Counted from the stretch's first letter, positions 7,191-16,386 are shown. The stretch: DNA of 64,000 nt from Pseudomonas vranovensis DSM 16006 (GCF_000425805.1 NZ_KE384457.1:124001-188000); one strand, 5' to 3'. Notes: generated by a model from the letters alone, not told the origin. Numbers and translations are program-made.

Positions 7191-8645
7191 TCAGCCGATG
7201 GCTGGCTCCCGGGCGCGTCCGTAGCTATCAGTAAAGCGCACGATGTCGTCCTCGCCCAGATATTCGCCACTTTGTACTTCGATCATGACCAGGTCGATCA
7301 CGCCGGGGTTGGTCAGGCGATGTACCCGCCCAGGCTTGATGAAGGTCGATTCGTTGGTGTCGAGCTGGAATTCCTTTTCGCCGTTGGTCACCCGGGCTGT
7401 GCCGCTGACCACAATCCAGTGTTCGCTGCGGTGATGGTGCTTTTGCAGTGACAGTGACGCTTGCGGGTGGACCATGATGCGCTTGATCTTGAAACGCGGG
7501 CCTTCCTCAAGAATCGTGTAGGTGCCCCACGGTCGATCGACAGTGCGGTGCAGGCGATAAGCCGCATGGCCCTGATGCTTCAACTGCTGGGCAATCACCT
7601 TGACCTCTTGGCTGCGCGAAGCGTCGGCCACCAGCAAGGCGTCGGGTGTATCGATGATGATCAGGTTGTCCAGGCCCACGCCACCTACCAAGCGGCGGGG
7701 CGAGTCGATGTAGCAATTGCGTACATCGTGCAGCACGGTTTCGCCGTTGCAGCGGTTGCCCTGAGGGTCGGCGGCTTGAAGCGCGCGCACGGCCTGCCAG
7801 CAACCGATATCGCTCCAGCCAAGCGTTGCCGGCAGGACGGCAACCTGGTGCGAACGCTCCATCACGGCATAGTCGATGGAAATGTCCGGCACTGTCTCGA
7901 ACGTTGTCGGGTCGAGCTCCAGTTGCAGTTCACCCAGGCCCTGCTTGCACGAACTGTGTTGCAGGCAGTGGTTGACGGCGGCCAGTACCTGGGGGGCGTG
8001 GCGCTCAAGTTCGGCGAGAATCGCATCCACGCGCATGCAGAACATGCCGGCATTCCACAAGTGTTGACCGCCCCGCAGGTACGCTCGGGCTCGCTCGGCG
8101 TCGGGCTTTTCGACGAAGTGCGCGACCTTGTAGCCAGGGCCGGCCAGTGGCTGGCCTTTTTCGATGTACCCAAACCCGGTTTCCGCACGATCCGGTACCA
8201 GGCCGAATGTGCTCAGCCAGCCCTGTTCCGCTAGCGTGCGGGCATCGCCGATGGCGCGCTCGAAGGCATCCAGGTCGGTGATCAGGTGGTCGGCCGGCAG
8301 CACCAGCAGGTGGGCGTCCTCGCCGTAGAGGCTGGCGCAGTGCAGGGCTGCGGCGGCGATGGCGGGTGCCGTGTTGCGTCCGAATGGTTCGAGGATAAAG
8401 TCCAGGTCCAGGCTGGCCGGGTTGACCTGGCGATACTCATCCAGTGTGCGGAAGTACACCTCGCGGTGGGTCACCGTCAGCACGCGCTCGACGCCGGGCA
8501 GGTTGCTGGCGCGGGCAAAGGTTTTTTGCAGCAGGCTCTGACCATCGGGCAGGCGCATGAAAGGCTTGGGCATGGTTTCGCGGGAAACGGGCCAGAGCCG
8601 AGTGCCGGCGCCACCGGCGATGATGCAGGGAATCAGAGCGCTCAT
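7191..8645 (-). CDS. manC: Mannose-1-phosphate guanylyltransferase / mannose-6-phosphate isomerase
   Basis: Bifunctional type II enzyme (484 aa) like AlgA/ManC. It makes GDP-mannose from mannose-1-phosphate and interconverts fructose-6-P and mannose-6-P. The N-terminal pyrophosphorylase signature is AGGAGTRLWPVSRETMPKPF at residues 10-29, and the sugar-binding FVEKPD block is mid-domain. The C-terminal cupin isomerase domain shows RPWGTYTILEEG and the metal-site region SLQKHHHRSEHWIVVSG. Both domains look intact. It is upstream of the glycosyltransferase and probably co-transcribed with it. Whether it feeds an exopolysaccharide or lipopolysaccharide cannot be told from this window. Confidence 0.92.
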   Translation of the reverse strand: MSALIPCIIAGGAGTRLWPVSRETMPKPFMRLPDGQSLLQKTFARASNLPGVERVLTVTHREVYFRTLDEYRQVNPASLDLDFILEPFGRNTAPAIAAAALHCASLYGEDAHLLVLPADHLITDLDAFERAIGDARTLAEQGWLSTFGLVPDRAETGFGYIEKGQPLAGPGYKVAHFVEKPDAERARAYLRGGQHLWNAGMFCMRVDAILAELERHAPQVLAAVNHCLQHSSCKQGLGELQLELDPTTFETVPDISIDYAVMERSHQVAVLPATLGWSDIGCWQAVRALQAADPQGNRCNGETVLHDVRNCYIDSPRRLVGGVGLDNLIIIDTPDALLVADASRSQEVKVIAQQLKHQGHAAYRLHRTVDRPWGTYTILEEGPRFKIKRIMVHPQASLSLQKHHHRSEHWIVVSGTARVTNGEKEFQLDTNESTFIKPGRVHRLTNPGVIDLVMIEVQSGEYLGEDDIVRFTDSYGRAREPAIG

Positions 8646-8907
8646 CTAATGGCCTTGAAGTCGGTGCACTGGAGCTACAGTGCAGTAAGAAAATTCTGTA
8701 TTTGAGTGTCAATAAAATGCCACTCTTATTGGTTGTATTAAGTATGGCCAATAATTTGTCGAGTGCTGGGTGCAAATGGCCATGTTTACAATTTTGCTGC
8801 ATGCAGGCGCCTGGGAATTATCCGTTACATCGGCAATCAGGTGTGCAGCATTCACGTGTTTGTGTCGGTCCAAAGGCGCTCGAGGCATCTAAAACGTGGG
8901 GAAGACA
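8646..8907. other. AT-rich divergent promoter region
   Basis: About 260 bases between the leftward manC and the rightward lipid kinase gene. The stretch from about 8690 to 8830 is clearly more AT-rich than its surroundings (for example AATAAAATGCCACTCTTATT) and probably holds both promoters. I cannot pick out a confident -35/-10 pair or an operator. Confidence 0.4.
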
Positions 8908-9807
8908 ATGGCGCAGCGCAAGGCTTTGATGATCCTGCACGGCAAGCAAGCCATGAACGAGGACGTGCGGGCGGCGGTTGGCGCCATGCGCGAGCGTGGC
9001 TGGCAACTGGATGTACGGGTGACCTGGGAGGGGGGCGATGCCGCCCGTCTGGTCGAGGAGGCGCTGGCGGCAGGATATGGCCAGCTGGTGGCGGGCGGCG
9101 GTGATGGCACCTTGCGCGACGTTGCCGAGGCCATGGCCCGGGCGCGCACTGAGGCCAGCCTGGTGCTGCTGCCCCTGGGTACGGCCAATGACTTTGCCCG
9201 GGCCGCTGGCGTACCGCTCGAACCGGATCAGGCGCTGGCGTTGCTGGAGGTGCCCGCCAGAGCGATTGATCTTGGGCAGGTCGGCGAGCAGGTCTTCCTC
9301 AACATGGCCACGGGCGGGTTCGGCAGCCAGGTCACGGCCAATACGTCTGAAGACCTGAAAAAGGTATTGGGTGCGGCGGCCTACCTGTTCACCGGTTTGT
9401 CTCGCTTCAGCGAGCTCAGTGCGGCGTCGGTGGAGTTGCACGGACCAGACTTTCAATGGCAAGGCGACTTGCTGGCCCTGGGGATCGGCAACGGCCGGCA
9501 GGCAGGGGGTGGGCACGTGCTGTGCCCCGAGGCGCAGGCGGATGACGGGCTGCTGGATATCAGTATTCTGCCGGCCCCCCAGGAAATGGTCAGTACCTTG
9601 CGCAACCTGCTCAGCGATGGCCTGGGCCTTGAGAACATGTTTGTGCGTGCACGCCTGCCCTGGGTCGAGATCAAGAGCTCGCAAGGCCTGGACATCAACC
9701 TGGACGGTGAGCCGCTGCAAGGTGAGAGCCTGCGCTTTGAAGTGCTGCCAGCAGCGCTGCGGGTACACCTGCCGGCCGGTTCGTCGTTGCTCAGTCGTCG
9801 AGGCTGA
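8908..9807 (+). CDS. yegS: YegS-type lipid kinase
   Basis: Diacylglycerol-kinase-like enzyme (299 aa) that phosphorylates membrane lipids such as phosphatidylglycerol or diacylglycerol with ATP. The catalytic-domain glycine motif GGGDGTLRDVAEAM is at about residues 64-77, followed by LPLGTANDFARAAGVP. The C-terminal domain contains the expected GIGNGRQAGGGHVLCPEA and DGLLDISILP blocks and ends with the INLDGEPL strand. The ATG was chosen with GGGAAG just upstream rather than an in-frame GTG four codons earlier. The 3' end overlaps the opposing response-regulator gene by 17 nt. Confidence 0.9.
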   Translation: MAQRKALMILHGKQAMNEDVRAAVGAMRERGWQLDVRVTWEGGDAARLVEEALAAGYGQLVAGGGDGTLRDVAEAMARARTEASLVLLPLGTANDFARAAGVPLEPDQALALLEVPARAIDLGQVGEQVFLNMATGGFGSQVTANTSEDLKKVLGAAAYLFTGLSRFSELSAASVELHGPDFQWQGDLLALGIGNGRQAGGGHVLCPEAQADDGLLDISILPAPQEMVSTLRNLLSDGLGLENMFVRARLPWVEIKSSQGLDINLDGEPLQGESLRFEVLPAALRVHLPAGSSLLSRRG

Positions 9808-10450
9808 TGATCTGTTCGCGTACGGCAAACAGCACCAGGCCTGCAACGTCGTAGATCTGCAGGCGTTTCATGATCTGTGAGCGGTGGGTTTCTACCGTCT
9901 TGATGCTCAGGCCCAGCCCGTGGGCAATTTCGCGGGTGGACTTGCCGCGCACGATCAGGCGCAGGATCTCCAGCTGGCGCGCTGTCAGGTTGTGGTTTTC
10001 GCTGGCGGGTGGTTTGTTGGTCTGGGCGCGCAGCAGAGCCTGGTTGATCACCGTATGGGCAATGGCCGGGCTCAGGTAACGCTCGTTGCTGCGAAGCGCC
10101 GCCAGCGCTTGTTCCAGTTCGGTGGCCGTGGTGTCCTTGAGCAGATAGCCATGGGCGCCGCTTTCCAGGGCCTGCATGATCAGCTCGGGATCGGTGTGCA
10201 TCGACAGGATCAATACCTTGCTGCGACATCCGCTGGCGCGCAGGCAGCTGAGGGCTTGCAAGCCGCTGGTCGAGCGCATGGAGATGTCCAGTAGCACAAT
10301 ATCCGGGTCCAGTTGCTCGACCAGCTCGATGACCTGGTTGCCATCGTCGCCTTCGCCAATCACTGTATAGCCGGGAATGTCCGACACCAGGGCGCGGACG
10401 CCGGCGCGTATCAGTGAGTGGTCGTCCACCAGCAGCAAACTACAGGTCAT
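9791..10450 (-). CDS. NarL/LuxR-family response regulator
   Basis: A 219-residue regulator. The receiver domain has acidic residues near Asp9/Asp10 and the phosphoacceptor Asp55 (DPDIVLLDISM). Thr/Ser and Lys switch residues follow (ILSMHTD, YLLKDTT). The C-terminal LuxR helix-turn-helix is visible (LTARQLEILRLIVRGKSTRE, then GLSIKTVETHRSQIMKRL). It overlaps the upstream sensor kinase gene by 4 nt, so the two are translationally coupled partners. Targets are unknown. Confidence 0.92.
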   Translation of the reverse strand: MTCSLLLVDDHSLIRAGVRALVSDIPGYTVIGEGDDGNQVIELVEQLDPDIVLLDISMRSTSGLQALSCLRASGCRSKVLILSMHTDPELIMQALESGAHGYLLKDTTATELEQALAALRSNERYLSPAIAHTVINQALLRAQTNKPPASENHNLTARQLEILRLIVRGKSTREIAHGLGLSIKTVETHRSQIMKRLQIYDVAGLVLFAVREQIISLDD

Positions 10451-11337
10451 GGGGCGGTACTTGTCTTGGCGCGTTCGAGGGTGCGCGGTGGCCAGGGAAA
10501 CAGGGCCTGGATCCGGGTGCCTTGGCCAGGCTGGCTACTGACCGACAGCTTGCCACCGAGCAGGCTGGCCCGCTCGGCCATGCCGGCCATGCCTCGCTGT
10601 CCTTCGTCGGCGGGGTTGCTGGCAGGCGAAAACCCCTGGCCGTCATCGTTGATCCTTAATGACAGGCCTTCAGGCAGGCGCTGGATACAGACCAGCAGAT
10701 TACTGGCGCGGGCATGGCGCAACATGTTGGTTACCGCTTCCTGGGTGATGCGAAAGGCTGCGATGGCCATATCCTCGGGAACACCCCCCAGGCGTTGGCG
10801 GCACTCCAGGCTCCAATTGACGTTGGTGTTCTCCAGGGTCCGCAGCAAGTGTGCGCGCAAACTGGCTTCCAGCCCCAGGCTGGAAAGCTGGCGAGGGTTG
10901 AGTATGGCCGAGACGTCGCGCACGTTGGCCAGGGTGTCATCCAGCGTGCTGAGCAGGGTGCTGCATTGCGCTTGCAGCTCGTTCGGCGCGCGCCGCTGCA
11001 GCCAGCTGGCCTGAAGTTTGGCTGCAGTCAGCAACTGGCCGATTTCGTCGTGAAGTTCACGGCTCAGGCGCTGGCGCTCGTTCTCCTGGACTTTGAGCAG
11101 GCGATCGGCAAGTTCGGCCGGGCGCAGGGCAATGGTGCGTGCCCAGTGGCGCAGGTGCCAGCCGATGCTCAACATCGCCACCACGTGCACGGCCATCACA
11201 GCGGCAGTCATCGGTTGGCCGGCCAGATACAGCACCAGGTTGGCGACGATCGAGGCCAGGCACAAAAGCGCGGCCGACCAGCGCATCAGGGCGGCCCCGG
11301 GACGCCAGTGCGTGAATGTCTTGAGGCTTGTGAGCAT
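10447..11337 (-). CDS. Membrane sensor histidine kinase, HisKA_3 type
   Basis: Partner of the adjacent NarL-type regulator. Two hydrophobic segments lie at about residues 21-40 and 44-61 with almost no loop between them, so there is no sizeable periplasmic sensor domain. The dimerisation/phosphoacceptor helix follows (QRLSRELHDEIGQLL, His96). The HATPase domain shows ITQEAVTNMLRHARA and NDDGQGF. The ATG chosen gives 296 aa; an in-frame TTG 14 codons earlier is possible and neither has a strong Shine-Dalgarno site. With so small an input region it may sense membrane state or a partner protein; this is inference. Confidence 0.87.
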   Translation of the reverse strand: MLTSLKTFTHWRPGAALMRWSAALLCLASIVANLVLYLAGQPMTAAVMAVHVVAMLSIGWHLRHWARTIALRPAELADRLLKVQENERQRLSRELHDEIGQLLTAAKLQASWLQRRAPNELQAQCSTLLSTLDDTLANVRDVSAILNPRQLSSLGLEASLRAHLLRTLENTNVNWSLECRQRLGGVPEDMAIAAFRITQEAVTNMLRHARASNLLVCIQRLPEGLSLRINDDGQGFSPASNPADEGQRGMAGMAERASLLGGKLSVSSQPGQGTRIQALFPWPPRTLERAKTSTAP

Positions 11338-11778
11338 AGGAAATGAAGCCACTGAAATTTCGCTGTCGAAGTCTTGCAAGGGTCAAGCTAGAGGCGTTGC
11401 CGTATTGTCTTGATAATAGTTGACGGTCGTTGCCGGGCGCGTTCATGAATGCTTGTGACAAGGTAAGAAATCGAAGAGATCGGTCAACCCAAGTGTAAAA
11501 GTCATCCAGCGGTGCGCATGGTATCACTTCAAGTAAAAATGGTCGCGGACTCCTGTAACTGTCTGAATCATCAGGTTTTACGGGGTGGTAAGGGGGGCAG
11601 GCACGCGTAAGGGTCTAGCACTTTGCCATCAGCTGGAAGTGCAAGAAACATTTACAAGATAAATTAAATCAGCAGTTTCACCAGCGCGGGAAAGTCATCG
11701 GCGTGCAGTAAAAGTTCTAGCTTAGTATGCGGCGCACAATACGCTGGACTGCGCTGGTAAATAGTTTGCTAATTTCAC
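11338..11778. other. AT-rich intergenic region without a recognised gene
   Basis: About 440 bases between two leftward genes. It is AT-richer than the flanks, particularly near 11640-11720 (ACAAGATAAATTAAATCAGC). It should contain the promoter for the sensor kinase/regulator pair on the minus strand. I found no tRNA-like or terminator structure and no plausible small reading frame with a ribosome binding site. Confidence 0.4.
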
Positions 11779-12279
11779 TTAGTTGGCCGTAGTTGAGCGC
11801 TCGATAGCCATCCTGGGCACTTGGGCAGGGTGCTCGCAGGGGGACATGATCAAGGTGCAGGAGGCGCAGGCTTGAGAAGGGTTCAGGGCGCTTGCCAGGT
11901 TGTCCAGCAGCACCACTTGCTCCTCGGTGTCCAGGTTCAGGCGACCGGTTCGCGGATCCACCAGCTCCAATTGCCAGGCCAGCAGCGTCAAGCAATCTTG
12001 AATGGCTGTGAGCGCACCTTCGGGCAGGTGTATCGGTGTCTGCGCAGACACCAGCAACTGTTGCAGTTGCTGGCAGTAGCCGGCCACTTCAAGCAACCCC
12101 AGTTCCTGGGCACGGGCAACCAGAGTGGCGAGGGTATCCTTCAGGCAGTGGCAGGCATCCGGATCGTTGTCGATCAGTTCCAGGTGCTGCAGGCACTCCT
12201 CGGCCTTGGTCAACAGGACCTGGGCATCCACCAGAAAATCCTGCAGGGCGCTGCTGTTCAGTGAGTCGATAGTCATCAT
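11779..12279 (-). CDS. Hpt-like helical protein, probably degenerate
   Basis: A 166-residue protein, predicted helical, resembling a histidine phosphotransfer domain (blocks CLKDTLATLVARAQELGLLE and VAGYCQQLQQLL). The canonical site is HxxKG about ten residues before the GL pair. Aligned that way, the His position falls on Ala51. The only nearby candidate is His44 in HCLKD, seven residues too early, with Asp in place of the Gly. It may therefore not be phosphorylatable. The C-terminal third is Cys-containing (ACASCTLIMSPCEHP) and unlike Hpt. GGAG before the first of two tandem ATGs fixes the start. It is divergent from cheV. Confidence 0.6.
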   Translation of the reverse strand: MMTIDSLNSSALQDFLVDAQVLLTKAEECLQHLELIDNDPDACHCLKDTLATLVARAQELGLLEVAGYCQQLQQLLVSAQTPIHLPEGALTAIQDCLTLLAWQLELVDPRTGRLNLDTEEQVVLLDNLASALNPSQACASCTLIMSPCEHPAQVPRMAIERSTTAN

Positions 12280-12552
12280 TTGGCTCCAGCACACAAGGCT
12301 GGAGCAAGGATTGGCGACAATGCGGCGATCGCTGACAAAAGCCTGACTCCGTTCATGCAATGAGAATGGCGTCACATTAATGGCTAATGGATATCGCGAA
12401 CATCAGGTCCCGCCCGATTGTCACTAGGGGTTTCCCTGATGGGGTGTTTTGATCGCGACCCTTTAGAGGCAATCGCGACAGGCAGGCAGTGAGCGCAGTA
12501 AAGCATGATGGTAAAATGACATCAATGCTCGGCAGCGCATTTTCTACTGGGG

Positions 12553-12579
12553 TCAAGCTGCGTGCGATCTGGCCGATAC
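12553..12579 (+). promoter_or_regulatory. FliA (sigma-28) promoter of cheV
   Basis: TCAAGCTG, an 11-base spacer, then GCCGATAC. In Pseudomonas the flagellar sigma factor recognises TCAAG-type -35 and GCCGATA-type -10 boxes at this spacing; the -10 matches seven of eight positions. It lies 43 nt before the cheV start and ties that gene to the motility regulon. Confidence 0.75.
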
Positions 12580-12622
12580 AGGGCCATTGGATTCATTTTT
12601 TAGAACACCTGGGGGTTCTTCA

Positions 12623-13558
12623 ATGGCTGGCATTCTCGACACGGTAGACCAAAGAACGCAGCTGGTGGGTGAGAACCGGCTGGAAATCCTGATGTTTCGC
12701 CTGGCTGGCCGTCAATTGTTCGCGATCAACGTGTTCAAGGTGCAGGAGGTGCTGCAGATGCCCAAGCTGACCTTGATGCCGCAACGGCACCCATTCGTGT
12801 GCGGCGTGGTCAACCTGCGCGGGCAGACTCTGCCGGTGATCGATCTTTCGCAAGCCATCGGTATGCGTCCGATTGCGCCCGGTCCAGGCAGCACCATCAT
12901 CGTTACCGAGTACAACCGCTCGGTGCAGGCGTTTCTGGTAGGCGGGGTCGACCGTATCGTCAACATGAACTGGGAGGCCATCATGCCACCGCCTTCCAGT
13001 GCCGGTCGCCAGCATTACCTGACGGCAATCAGCAAGGTCGACGATCAGTTGGTGGAAATCATCGACGTTGAAAAAGTGCTGGCCGAGATCGTGCCGTACA
13101 ACGCCAGGGTCTCGCGTGAAAAGCTCGAGGATCCGGTGATGGCCCGTGCCCGTGGGCGTGAAGTGCTGCTGGTGGATGACTCTTCCGTAGCCCTGGCCCA
13201 GCTGCGCGATACCTTGTCGCAACTGGGTGTGAAAATGCATGTTGCCAGTGACGGTCTCAAGGCTCTGCGCCTGCTCAAGGGTTGGGCAGATGCCGGGGAA
13301 AATGTTTGCGAGAAGCTGCTGATGGTCTTCACCGATGCCGAGATGCCGGAAATGGACGGCTATCGATTGACCACCGAGATCCGCAATGATCCGCGCCTGC
13401 GTGCGTTGTACGTGGTGCTGCATACTTCATTGTCCGGCAGCTTCAACGAGTCGATGGTAAAGAAGGTCGGCTGTGACAACTTCCTCTCCAAGTTCCAGCC
13501 CGACAAGCTGGTCGACGTGGTGCGCCAGCGCCTGATGCTGGATGAAGTGACGGCCTGA
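12623..13558 (+). CDS. cheV: Chemotaxis protein CheV (CheW-receiver fusion)
   Basis: Coupling protein of the chemoreceptor array with its own phosphorylation switch (311 aa). Residues about 15-160 are a CheW-like domain (LEILMFRLAGRQLFAINVFK, then GVVNLRGQTLPVIDL). Residues about 178-305 are a CheY-like receiver with the acidic pair in VLLVDDSS, phosphoacceptor Asp238 (FTDAEMPEMDGYRL) and the FLSKF lysine. The start was chosen at MAGILDTVDQRT, the family N-terminus; 12 upstream codons also open in frame are not conserved in type. It is transcribed from a FliA promoter and is not part of a che operon here. Confidence 0.95.
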   Translation: MAGILDTVDQRTQLVGENRLEILMFRLAGRQLFAINVFKVQEVLQMPKLTLMPQRHPFVCGVVNLRGQTLPVIDLSQAIGMRPIAPGPGSTIIVTEYNRSVQAFLVGGVDRIVNMNWEAIMPPPSSAGRQHYLTAISKVDDQLVEIIDVEKVLAEIVPYNARVSREKLEDPVMARARGREVLLVDDSSVALAQLRDTLSQLGVKMHVASDGLKALRLLKGWADAGENVCEKLLMVFTDAEMPEMDGYRLTTEIRNDPRLRALYVVLHTSLSGSFNESMVKKVGCDNFLSKFQPDKLVDVVRQRLMLDEVTA

Positions 13559-13603
13559 GTCGGTATAAGCTAGGTCTCCGACCCTCAAGCAAGGCTGCTC
13601 GAA

Positions 13604-14407
13604 ATGCGTCTGAGTGCTCTGTACCGCTACCCGCTCAAGTCCGCACGCGCCCAGGCGCTGCAATCGTCCCCGCTGGATCTGCTGGGATTGAGCGGAGACC
13701 GTCGCTGGATGCTGGTGGAGCGCGACAACGGACGCTTCCTGACCCAGCGTGCCTATCCACAGATGAGCCAGCTGTCGGCGGCATGTGCCAATGACGGCGG
13801 GCTGGTCCTGGACGCTCCGGGGCGCGCGTCGCTGCAGGTGCCGGTCCCTGAAGGTGACAGTAACCTGCGTGGCGTCCTCATCTGGCGCGACACCTTGCGC
13901 GTGCCGGATGCCGGTGACGAGGCGGCGCAGTGGCTCAGCGAATTCATAGGCAAGGATGTCCGCCTGGTCCATGTACCTGAGCAGCGCACACGCTTTTTGC
14001 CCAATGGCTACGGCCTGAACAGTGATCGAGTGGCCTTTGCCGACGGTTTCCCCCTGTTGCTGATCGGCCAGGCATCGCTCGATGACCTGGTGCAGCGTGT
14101 TGGTCGCCCGCTGGAGATGCTGCGTTTTCGTCCCAACCTGGTGGTGGAAGGCGCTTCGGCCTTTGCCGAAGACGGCTGGAAGCGCATCCGTATCGGCGAG
14201 ATGGAGTTTCGTGTGCTCAAGCCATGTGAGCGCTGCATCCTGACCACCATCGATCCGCAGACTGGTGAGCGCAGTGCCGACCGCGAACCCCTGGCGACGC
14301 TCAAGACGTACCGGCAGAAGGAAGGGGATGTGCTGTTCGGGCAGAACCTGGTGGCTGATGGCAGCGGGGTGTTGGAGGTGGGAATGGCGGTGGCGGTGCT
14401 GGAGTAG
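13604..14407 (+). CDS. MOSC-domain protein, YcbX-like
   Basis: A 267-residue protein with an N-terminal MOSC beta-barrel (MRLSALYRYPLKSARAQAL, GDRRWMLV) and a C-terminal MOSC domain that carries the conserved cysteine motif PCERCILTTIDPQTGE. MOSC proteins handle molybdenum-cofactor-bound sulfur; YcbX with this domain reduces N-hydroxylated compounds using electrons from a flavoprotein partner. The C-terminal 2Fe-2S ferredoxin domain of E. coli YcbX is absent, so electrons would have to come from a separate protein. Placed 45 nt after cheV but probably unrelated in function. A REP palindrome follows. Confidence 0.88.
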   Translation: MRLSALYRYPLKSARAQALQSSPLDLLGLSGDRRWMLVERDNGRFLTQRAYPQMSQLSAACANDGGLVLDAPGRASLQVPVPEGDSNLRGVLIWRDTLRVPDAGDEAAQWLSEFIGKDVRLVHVPEQRTRFLPNGYGLNSDRVAFADGFPLLLIGQASLDDLVQRVGRPLEMLRFRPNLVVEGASAFAEDGWKRIRIGEMEFRVLKPCERCILTTIDPQTGERSADREPLATLKTYRQKEGDVLFGQNLVADGSGVLEVGMAVAVLE

Positions 14408-14423
14408 GCTGTAGCCGAACGAG

Positions 14424-14445
14424 ATCGCGGGGCAAGCCCCGCGAT
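14424..14445. repeat. REP element, single short palindrome
   Basis: ATCGCGGGGCAAGCCCCGCG followed by AT is a near-perfect palindrome. It lacks the CTCCTAC extension of the other REP copies. It sits between two convergent genes (MOSC protein and lytic transglycosylase) with a T run on its right side, so it may also act as a terminator. Confidence 0.75.
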
Positions 14446-14457
14446 GTTTTCATTCAA

Positions 14458-16386
14458 TCACTGATCGTCAAAATACCGCTCATGCCAGTCAACCAGCGGC
14501 TGAGGTGAATTGAGCTTTTGCCCGTAGATAACCGAGTACGACAGTACGTTCTGCACGTATTGGCGGGTTTCATCGAACGGGATCGACTCGACCCACACAT
14601 CGAAACTCAGGTGGTCGGCGCCACGCAGCCATTGCCGCACACGTCCCGGGCCGGCGTTGTAGGCCGCGGAGGCGAGCACCCGGTTACCGTTGAACTGACT
14701 ATGCACCTGGCTCAGGTAGGCTGCACCCAGCTGGATGTTCTTGTCTGGATTGAACACCTGTGCCGGTGAGGCTAAGGGGATGCTGAACTTTCGCGCGGTT
14801 TCCTTGGCGGTGGCCGGCATCAATTGCATCAGGCCACTGGCGCCGACGCTGGAGCGCGCATCCTCCATGAAGGCACTTTCCTGGCGTGTAATGGCAAACA
14901 CCCAGCTCGAATGCAGGCCGCGCACCTTGGCTTCGCGGACCAGGGTGTCGCGATGGGCCATTGGGAAACGGATATCCAGATCATCCCAATACTGCGCCTG
15001 GCTGATGGTGCGAATGGCCGGGAAGTACCAACGCATGTCATAGGCAAGCCTGGCCTGGGCAACCATTTCATCACGGTTGAAATGGCGGCTGACGTAGTAC
15101 CACTCGCGACGTCCGTCGACGATCTGGCCGCGGGCATGGAACTCCAGCGCACGGCGGATGCCAGGGGTGTTGCGCACCTTGTTCATCAGGGCCTGGCTCA
15201 GCACCAGTGGCTTGTTGTTGAGCTGATACGGGGTCTGCGTGCGGTCGGCGGCGAGGAAGCCGTAGAAGTCACGCTCGCGGGCGACCGTCTTGTACAACAT
15301 TGGAATCTGCGGGTTCTTCGGCTGGGCCAACTCAAGGCTGCGGGCCTGCCAGTAGCGCCAGCGGTTGCTGCTGGCCAGGTCCTGGGGCAGGCGCGTGGTC
15401 AGCTCGTAGGCATCCTCCCAGCGGCCCAGGCGCAGCAGCAGGCGCAGTCGCCATTCGGTGACGGTGTTGTCGCGCAGCTCAGGGTCGTAGCGGGTCATCA
15501 GGTCGAGGGCGCGCGGGTCGTACCGGCGGGCCAGGGTCAGGCCGATTTCCCGGGCGATGGCGACTTTTTCATCGCGGGAGAAATGCATGCGGTTGGCGTA
15601 GTCGTCCAGCAGGCCCATGGCACGTTCAGGGTCCTGGCGTGCCAGGCGCCGCAGGCCCAGGCTGACCACGTCGGACATGGCCTCGTTGACTGGCACGAAA
15701 CGGCTCGGCTGATTGAGCAATTGCGGTTTTTGCGCCACGTCCACCAGCAGGCGACCCTGAGGGGCGAGGGTGGTGAGGTCTTTGGTCAGGGCGGTGGCCA
15801 AGGCATAGTTGCGGGCCTGGGCAGCCAGCTTGATACGCTCCCAGCGCTTCTGTTCGGTGAGCTGGCCTTCGGCGGCCCAGCGATTGAACAGGGCGTCACA
15901 GGCGGCCGGTTGCGACTTGCCCACCAGCCAGAGCTTCTCGGCGGTGGCGAAGCCTTCGGCGCGCTGGCCGTGGCTCAGTTGGTACTGACCATTGAGGCAA
16001 TCGAGCTCGGTGAAGTTCAGCTTGGGGTCGTAGTAGCGGTTGAAGGTCGCCCAGTCGCCACGCTCGGCCAGCCAGCGCAACCAGCGCAATTTCATCCAGT
16101 TGGACTGGGGCAGGTCGCCATGGGCGGCGAGGAACTTCTCGATTTCTTCATTGCTGGCGCTTTTGAGTCGAGCGGTCAGCTCGTCGTAGGCGAGGTAGGG
16201 CGTCAGGGGGTAGTCGCGCAGCGCCTGGGCATAGCGCAGGTACGGGCCCTTGTCGCCTTTGGCCAGGGCGCGCTTGGCCTCGTCATAGTATTGGCGTTGT
16301 ACGGTGATATCGGTGGCCTGGGCGACGCTCGCCGCGCAGGTCGAGAGAAGCAGGCAGGAAACTAGGCTGAACAGGCGGCTGCGCAT
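14458..16386 (-). CDS. slt: Soluble lytic murein transglycosylase
   Basis: Periplasmic enzyme (642 aa) that cleaves glycan strands of peptidoglycan to 1,6-anhydromuropeptides. Signal peptide MRSRLFSLVSCLLLSTCAAS ends at about VAQA. A long alpha-helical superhelix makes up roughly residues 30-460. The C-terminal lysozyme-like domain shows the catalytic-glutamate motif ITRQESAFMEDARSSVGASG, then LMQLMPATA and AAYNAGPGRV. The start was chosen where GGAAG lies at normal spacing and a clean signal peptide results. In this genus Slt70 works in cell-wall recycling with NagZ, whose gene is also in this window. Confidence 0.93.
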   Translation of the reverse strand: MRSRLFSLVSCLLLSTCAASVAQATDITVQRQYYDEAKRALAKGDKGPYLRYAQALRDYPLTPYLAYDELTARLKSASNEEIEKFLAAHGDLPQSNWMKLRWLRWLAERGDWATFNRYYDPKLNFTELDCLNGQYQLSHGQRAEGFATAEKLWLVGKSQPAACDALFNRWAAEGQLTEQKRWERIKLAAQARNYALATALTKDLTTLAPQGRLLVDVAQKPQLLNQPSRFVPVNEAMSDVVSLGLRRLARQDPERAMGLLDDYANRMHFSRDEKVAIAREIGLTLARRYDPRALDLMTRYDPELRDNTVTEWRLRLLLRLGRWEDAYELTTRLPQDLASSNRWRYWQARSLELAQPKNPQIPMLYKTVARERDFYGFLAADRTQTPYQLNNKPLVLSQALMNKVRNTPGIRRALEFHARGQIVDGRREWYYVSRHFNRDEMVAQARLAYDMRWYFPAIRTISQAQYWDDLDIRFPMAHRDTLVREAKVRGLHSSWVFAITRQESAFMEDARSSVGASGLMQLMPATAKETARKFSIPLASPAQVFNPDKNIQLGAAYLSQVHSQFNGNRVLASAAYNAGPGRVRQWLRGADHLSFDVWVESIPFDETRQYVQNVLSYSVIYGQKLNSPQPLVDWHERYFDDQ

